DNA of 64,000 nucleotides from Larus michahellis (Eukaryota; Chordata; Aves; Charadriiformes; Laridae): the NCBI RefSeq assembly GCF_964199755.1, contig NC_133903.1:55992739-56056738 (forward strand). Reading direction: 5' to 3'. This document shows, in pieces, positions 57,181 to 64,000 of the stretch. The notes under the pieces were generated by a model, which was given only the letters and a program-made list of their open reading frames with translations, made no database searches and was not told the origin of the DNA. A program made the position numbers and the translations under genes. How positions within the stretch are numbered: position 1 is the first letter of the stretch; each line of letters starts with the position of its first letter.

Positions 57181-60100
57181 TCCTTAAATAAAGATATATA
57201 TCAATGATCCCGACGACCCCACCCCGCCGCTGTCCCAGCTCATCAGAAATCCGCTTTAACGTTAGAAAATGGCTTTTTCCTCCTTTTTTTTTTTTAAAAA
57301 AAGTTATAATGGCATTTTTTTTTTTGCTGACTTGGCGTCATAACGACGCAAGCTGCGCTCCGTTGTGTCAGGGAGTTTATGGAGGAATCTATCACAGGAA
57401 TTTTATCGGGGGATTCACATCGCCAGTGGCGCCTTGGGTGCCTCCTGGACTGCAGGGCTGTAGTATCATCCCTGATGAGGCCGGGGGACTGGAATGGCAA
57501 GCACAAACACTTTTAAAAATGATATTACTGATATTTTAATTTTTTTTTAACTTCAATTTTTTTATTCCGGAGCCTATGCCTGCACAGCCCTGGGGAGCAG
57601 AACATGGGGGAACACCGTGCCCATCCCCAAACCCCATCATCCACCAAATCCCATCGGAGACGTGCAGGCGACCACTGTGCAACACGCCTCTTCCAGATCG
57701 ACCAGAGATTGAGCAATCAAATCCCCGTCTCGCATCCAAAATCCCCATCTCGCATCCAAATCCCGTCATCCCGTCCGCTCACGAGGCCGGATTCATCCCC
57801 CCTGAGGTCATTTCCACAGGGATTGCTCCAGGAGCAGCGTGTGCCCAAGGACTGGAGCAGACCCGAGCATCCCCATGCCTCCCACACTCAGGGGATGCAC
57901 CGGGCGCCCTACGGCGTTTGCAGGAGCAAAGGCAGCGCCAGCCCCGGGGGCAAGGAGCAGGTCTGGCATCTGCAAAGACTCGTCTGCTGCCTGGACGGGC
58001 CCGACATGCCTCTGCTTGCGGGGCTGGGCGCTTTGATGCTGGGAATTGCTGGGGAATACGTTTGTCTTCAGAGGCAGAGGGCGTTGATTAACGCTTAAAT
58101 ATCGGGTGCTGCTCGCAGGAGCACTCATTAGATCACTTTACATTTGGTCTCGGTCCTGTTTTTACACCAGACTCTTTGCTGTTCAACTCCTGGAGGACAT
58201 ATGGAGTTGGGTGTTTTTCCTGTATCTCTATGGCTATTCCAGTGATGCTGGGTTTGGACACTGGGATTCCCCCTCTGGAGGTGGTATGGGGGGGGGAGGC
58301 AGCCCCGCACCCAGCACCCAAATTCTGCTGCCAGCTCTCACCCTGAGAGGGACTGGGATGGGGAAAAAGGAGACAGGAGGAAGGGGAGGCAGCTGGGGGG
58401 GAGAAAATGCCGGTCCCATCACGGGGAGAGTGGCAATGGCATTGCCATCCTGCTCGGCTCCTTGTCACCGCGCGTCTCCTGCACTGCAGCTGGTGACACG
58501 TCAGCACTGTAAAGCGAGTGTTGGATGCACGGAAGGACACTGACACACGTTACACCCCAGTGCAAAATACTCCCCAAACCAACACCCTTGGGAAAACTCC
58601 CAAAAGAGAACAAATTCCTCGAGCAATTTCGCCGGCAGCCAGCCGGGCCCCGGGGAGCACCGCCCTCTCGTGGGCTAAGGAAGCAGCTACCTGCTAATTC
58701 ACTTCTAACCGTCAGCTTAATTAACCAGCGTTAATCAACTACCTGTTGCCTTGCAGTGCAACCTTCCTGGGCGAGGAGCCCCTGACCCGCCGCTGCACGG
58801 GGCCATTGCCTGAGCCCAGTGGAGCTTCTGCCGGGGGCTACCAGCTCCCCCAGCCCGTTTGCCACCCATTGCCCATGGGAAAGGGGCAACACCAGAGCCT
58901 GCCCAGCACCCAGCTCCCAAATGCCGGCACAGCCCATTCCCGGGGACCGCCTGTCTCTCAGGACACCCACTTTTTTTTCCACCAGAAGCTGTTCCTTGTG
59001 CCCCACGGAGGCTCCAAGCACCCTGGTGGGAGCCGGTGGTTGCCCACCGGAGCTGAGGGATGCCCTGCAGAGGATGCTCCCAGCACCTCGGGGCGCTTAC
59101 GCTGAGAAATTATCATACACAGAACATAGGATGCACAACCAGCTGAACAAGAGAAACAGCAGCGGTTGCATAAATCTCTCCTTAAAGGCAATTAGTGGAG
59201 CTGCTGTTGGCAATTAGAGGAGCACTGCAGAGAGCAATGAGCGTGCAGCTCCCAAATAATCCAGTTCCAGAGGTGAGGGTATCGCCTCCTCCCTGCTAGG
59301 GAACAAGACGCAGCGTTTCATGCGACAGAGAGGCAGCAGACATGGACGCCAAAATAACTGCGTGGTTGCAAGCGGCTAATAACTCCTGGGGTGCTTGGAG
59401 ATGCCATGGGGACGGCCGCGGTCCAAGGGGGGGACGGCCGCGGTCCAAGGGGGGGACGGCCGCGGTCCAAGGGGGGGACGGCCGCGGTCCAAGGGGGGGA
59501 CGGCCGCGGTCCAAGGGGGGGGACGGCTGCCCCACGGACAGCGTCGTGGAAAATCAGCACGAGCCTCACGTTCGCAGCGCTGGAGGAGCGGTGCCCAAAT
59601 GTCAAGTGCGTCATCCCAGGGGGAGGGATGCAAAAAGAGAAATAAAGTGATTTTATTTTTTTTTCCCCCCGATTTGACCAAAAGCCAACCCTAAGTTAAA
59701 GGCTGCACAGGCGTGATGCTGGGCTGCTGCGCGCCCACACGGTGCCTGTATCCAAAGCTGTATTCAGTGGGAGTTTGTTCTAAAACTGACACTTCTTATG
59801 ATGCATTTTGACTTTAAGCATTCATCATTTTGTAACAAAAACTTATTTTGTCAGAAAAAACATCAGCCAGATGCCTCACTCTGACACTACCACGAACGAA
59901 GATGCTTTCCTGCACCACAAAGTAAGGTGCTGGAGACAGAAAAATGAACTACCAATACCCTGCATAAATTGCCCACTTCTCTTGCAAGATGCCCAAAGAA
60001 GTCAGCGTGGGGGCCCAAGCCGGCCAAGCCCAGCCATTGCCCTTCTCCGGGCAGGGAGAATGGAGCAGGCAGAGCAGAAAAAAAACCTCATTCTTCGCTT

Positions 60101-63100
60101 TTTTTTTTTTTTTCCCCTCCCTAAGAAATCCTCAATATTGTCTCATGTTCCCCCCCAAAAAACCACAGTGATTTTTCCCCAGGATGTGCACAGAATGGGA
60201 ATTTTGACTCGGTGGCTCCGCTGAGCTTATACTTAACTAGAAATGCACAGAAAAAAGATCCTGAAATAGCTGAGAGCAGGGCAGAGCTTGCTCCTGTTAG
60301 GTACTGGCGCAGGGTGACCCCGGCTGTCCTGTGGGTTTAGCTCTTGGGGCACGGAGTCCAGAGTCACAGTTACAGAAAGGTACTTTATAAATAAACCAGA
60401 CAGATGTGCACAGCCAGCAGACAAGAAAGGTTTTCTCTAGGGCAGGAGAGTAATCAAATTCCATGTAGCCACGCGGGGAAGGAGAACCGGAGGTAGAGGA
60501 GACAGCGCGGTGTCATTTACAGGGCAGCCATCCCTCATCGCTCCTCCGTGCTGGGGTCACAGCCTGCGCCTGCAACTGTGGTCCCCGACCGAGAGCGGTC
60601 CCTGCTCCCCCATCACCGTTCCTGCCCTGGTAACGGCTGCCGTTCCCTCCCATCACGGTCCCTGCGCTGCTGGCAGCCATCTCCCTCCCAGCCACCCCAG
60701 CACTGCGCGTTCTTGCGTTCCCAGAGCAAAGCCTGAATTAATGAACCCCAAAAAAATCAATACCTCGGCTTGTTTTGTTGAATAGATTCTGCTAAAGGAG
60801 AAAGCCCAAGAGAGAAACAGTACAAGTTCACCTCTCCCAGCCAGCTCCAGTGCAGAAACAGGCAGGGGTTTCAGCCCGCGGGGAGATCTCCAGGGAGGGC
60901 CAGCCAGGGGCGGGGGACCAGTGCCTGTGGTGCTCGGGGAAGAGGGTCTGAAAGGTTCCCCAGCCCCTTCTGCCAGCAGAAAATGGATAAAGATGCAGGA
61001 TGCACCAGCCAGCTACAGTGTCATCGGAGAGAAGCCAGAGCCCAGGCTTTGCTACCTCTGCCTGCCCACCTGTGTCCCGAGGAGCCAGCCCCTGGCAACG
61101 TGGTCTGAACCCTCCCTAAGCATATTTTGCCTTACTATTTATCACTATTTCTTTAACAAATGAAGGAGTACCTCACTTAGATCTCCAACGCTGGATGGGT
61201 GGACCCGGCCCTTCCCTGGCAAAGCCTGTCCAAAAGGAGTGTGTGTGATAAAAGACCCTGTCCCGTAAGAAAACCACACTGTTTTACATCGTGCAAGATG
61301 TCAAAGAGCAAGATTTACAAGAGCAACCGGCACCATATCGCGGCCTGAAAACACACGGCAGCCAAAAATTGCCTGATAAGGCTGTAACCTCCCCATGCTC
61401 CACACAACTGAAATCCTCCGACTGCAACATCGCATGGAAAGAAAACGGCTGCTGCTGGGGGAGCTGTGCTGGGCCGTGCTAGGGCCGTTTTGAGCAGTAA
61501 CGAATGCAACAAAAAAACCCCATTAAACACCAAATACCCTTCTGTTACACATGACTCGCATAACGGACAAACACCAGCCACACTTCAGCATCCTCTTTCT
61601 TGTGTGTAAAGACTATTTTTTCCACCTAAAAAAGAACGTAAGAAATCAATGCCTGGAATTATGCCTGTGGAAAAGAGTAATTTCTTGCAGTCAATAGAAA
61701 TATTTTCCATTTTTGAGCCACATTCTGGCTCATCTTTCCAGATAATCAAGAAATCAGCCAATCTCCCTGTTCCAGCTTGTCCAGCTGGTAAAGCATCTGA
61801 GAGCAGAAATAGCTGAAACAATTTGAGCCCAAACATCCCCTTATTTATTAATTTTCCCCCCCCCTTTCCTTTTGTGGCCTTTACTTTCTAGAAATGACAT
61901 GTCGGGACTGCCCAGGGACAGACCTACGTCTTGCAGCTGCGGGGCACTGCTCCTGGGAGGCAGAGGGAGTATATTGTGTTACCCCCTCACTCTGTATTCA
62001 TTTCAGCAAGTGCATATGGCCCACGGGCATCCTGAGGCAAAAGATGGGATGCAGGAGTTGGAGAAAACCACGTAGGAACAAAGGAAAAACCACAAGGTAG
62101 GAGAGAAGAGCCTTCATATCTCCATCCTTAGATATTTTTAGTCTGAGAGGCAGAAATGCATCACGGAGATATAAAAGGAAAGCTCCCCGCTGCTCCCCGT
62201 GCCGGAGAGCTGGGTGCGGTGCTCTGCCCACTTCCCACCCTACGTCTGGGTGGGAGCAGGGACTCCTGGGGGTGGAGGGAGTCAGGAAGGGGACAGCCCA
62301 TGCTCACCTGCCCACACGCCACCCCGGTTCGGGGTGAGGGGCAGGTGATCCTGCTGCGGGAACAGCCTGGATGCTGACGGCAAACAGCAGCACGTTCAAC
62401 CATCCCTTCTTTGCGGCCAACAGAAACCTCGTGTTTACACACAGACACGTGCCTAAGCTTTTCAGATACTGATCCTTGGGGAAAAAAAAAAAAACCAAAC
62501 AGTAGAATTACACAGAATAAATCTGTCAGATATGACTGACTTCCTCTTACCTTTACCTGGGTGGAAAAACAGGATGCATTTTTAAAAAGGGAGTCTTCAC
62601 CAAGCTACTTGTTACATCCTGGCCCATACTGTCTTTCTGGGTAAAAAGGAGCAACTTCTCTTTTCCACTGGGAGAAAATGGTTTTGATTTCTGCTGGCCA
62701 GCTCTCCCCCTCTGCTGTGCTGTCTCTTGGTGCCAAGGATGTGATCGTGACACGCAACTGCAGATCCTGACCATGTCCTACCCCCTCCTCACATCGAGGG
62801 GCTGCAGGGGGTAGCTGGAGGCACCTACAGCCCACTCCTGCTCTGCCACACTCAGCCCCAGGAGCCACGGGCTGGGTAAAGCTCACCCGAAGGCTTTGCT
62901 GAGCAGAAAATGTTGATGTTTGATGGATTCTGCATATTTCTGGGTGACAGACTGCAAACCAAACATCCGCGCCTCTCCTGCATGACCCGGCACACCGCAG
63001 CTCACTCAGGTTGCTCAGCCATGGATGTCATTATGGTGTTGACGTGTTTTATTTTAGTCTCACTTCTGGGTACAGACAGCTGTCACAATTGCCCTTCCCG

Positions 63101-64000
63101 AAAAGCAGAGGCAAAACAACAAGATTCTTGCTGACGCTGAAGATGCAAAGCTTTTACTTCTGTGCTGCCCAGGTGTTTTAGCAGGGTAGGAAAACCATCT
63201 GCCTGCAGTTGGAGGAGACATCATGGGCTCACCTGGTGAGGTGCAGGGGGCTCATCATGGGTGTGTTAATGATATATTGTTATCAGTGAAATGTTTAAAA
63301 TTGCAGTCACTAAAAATAAATCAAATACCTTCCAGGAAGAGATTGTTAGATGTAGGTTCAGAAGTGGGGAAAAAGGAAACACTCAGGTGTAGCAGTGCTA
63401 GCCTGGCATGCAGCAATAGCCATTAACTAGGAGGCTGCTGTGCCACAATTAGTTTTAAGGGGTCTTTAACATTTTTATTAGCTCTTAGATGCTTTTGACG
63501 TACTTAATTTACGCCACAGAAACTGCAGAAGATGGCAGACGATGATTAAGATGCACTTTTAGTCTTCTAGAGTGCACCAAGTACCTTGTAGCTACGTACC
63601 ATGCATATAAAGCAATATTGCTTGTTATTCAGAGCTGTTTGTTACATTAATCATGTGCCTGCTTTGCTCTGGGAAGAGGAATTAGAATATAGCAATATTC
63701 TGGCTGCTTGTTTTTAAAATCCATGTGTGGGTGGACACTCCAGCTACTGCTCACATTTTTCTCTTGCAAGTCACAGAAGAGCTGTTCGTGATTCTCCTCC
63801 CTGGTATTTTCTCCTAATTTTGTTGGCCAGATTGAGGAAGGAAGCTGCCTCAAGCCAGTCGCCAAGTGTTGCGTGGAAATAATAAGTATTACTAATTGAG
63901 AAATGTTTGAATTTCTGGATTACAGAGAGGAAACCTTGGAACAGCTTTAAAATGAAAGGTGCCATAATAATTTTTCCTCCAGCAAAGAAACAGAAGACCT
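57180..64000. other. Region upstream of GNG12 without recognisable genes
   Basis: Mixed GC content, one minisatellite at 59.4 kb, AT-rich unique DNA near 61.6-61.9 and 63.2-64 kb. No protein-coding exon is supported. Confidence 0.55.
59411..59521. repeat. 22-bp GC-rich minisatellite, five copies
   Basis: The unit GACGGCCGCGGTCCAAGGGG plus GG starts at 59411, 59433, 59455, 59477 and 59499; each includes a CCGCGG (SacII) palindrome and the units are joined by runs of seven G. Confidence 0.95.

Overview
The window is vertebrate, most likely avian, nuclear DNA. It has intron-split genes with GT-AG junctions, CpG-island promoters, at least twelve CR1 LINE fragments (the dominant repeat of bird and reptile genomes), one old MIR-like SINE relic and no mammal-type SINEs. 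No prokaryotic features, viral genes or CRISPR arrays are visible. Three protein-coding genes can be read exon by exon, in the same order and orientation as on human 1p31: SERBP1 (minus), GADD45A (plus), GNG12 (minus). The spacing is much tighter than in human, which fits a bird genome; turtle or crocodilian origin is less likely but not excluded.

Layout. 1-8.4 kb: 5' two thirds of SERBP1 (six coding exons, 335 residues; the last coding exons lie off the left edge) and its CpG-island promoter. 8.7-13 kb: AT-richer intergenic DNA. 13-29 kb: GC-rich intergenic DNA with short tandem repeats, a 106-bp local duplication and CR1 copies. 29.2-31.8 kb: complete GADD45A (four exons, 157 residues) with promoter motifs and a poly(A) signal; its introns carry a hexamer array at a splice donor and a 26-bp polypyrimidine minisatellite. 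31.8-36 kb: space between two convergent 3' ends, with a CR1 copy and a 0.43-kb minisatellite. 36-38.5 kb: GNG12 3' UTR and both coding exons (73 residues). 38.5-57 kb: probable long 5' intron of GNG12 with CR1 copies and a MIR relic, ending at a CpG island with a good minus-strand splice donor, probably the noncoding first exon. 57.2-64 kb: upstream DNA with a G-rich 22-bp minisatellite and no recognisable gene.

The genes do not form one pathway. SERBP1 binds mRNA and ribosomes, GADD45A is a stress and DNA-damage response regulator, and GNG12 is a prenylated G-protein gamma subunit. Long open frames elsewhere are artefacts of GC-rich or low-complexity DNA or of CR1 fragments. I found no convincing undescribed system. 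The most notable signals are the repeats inside GADD45A, a shared truncation point among CR1 copies, and several candidate noncoding regulatory elements.
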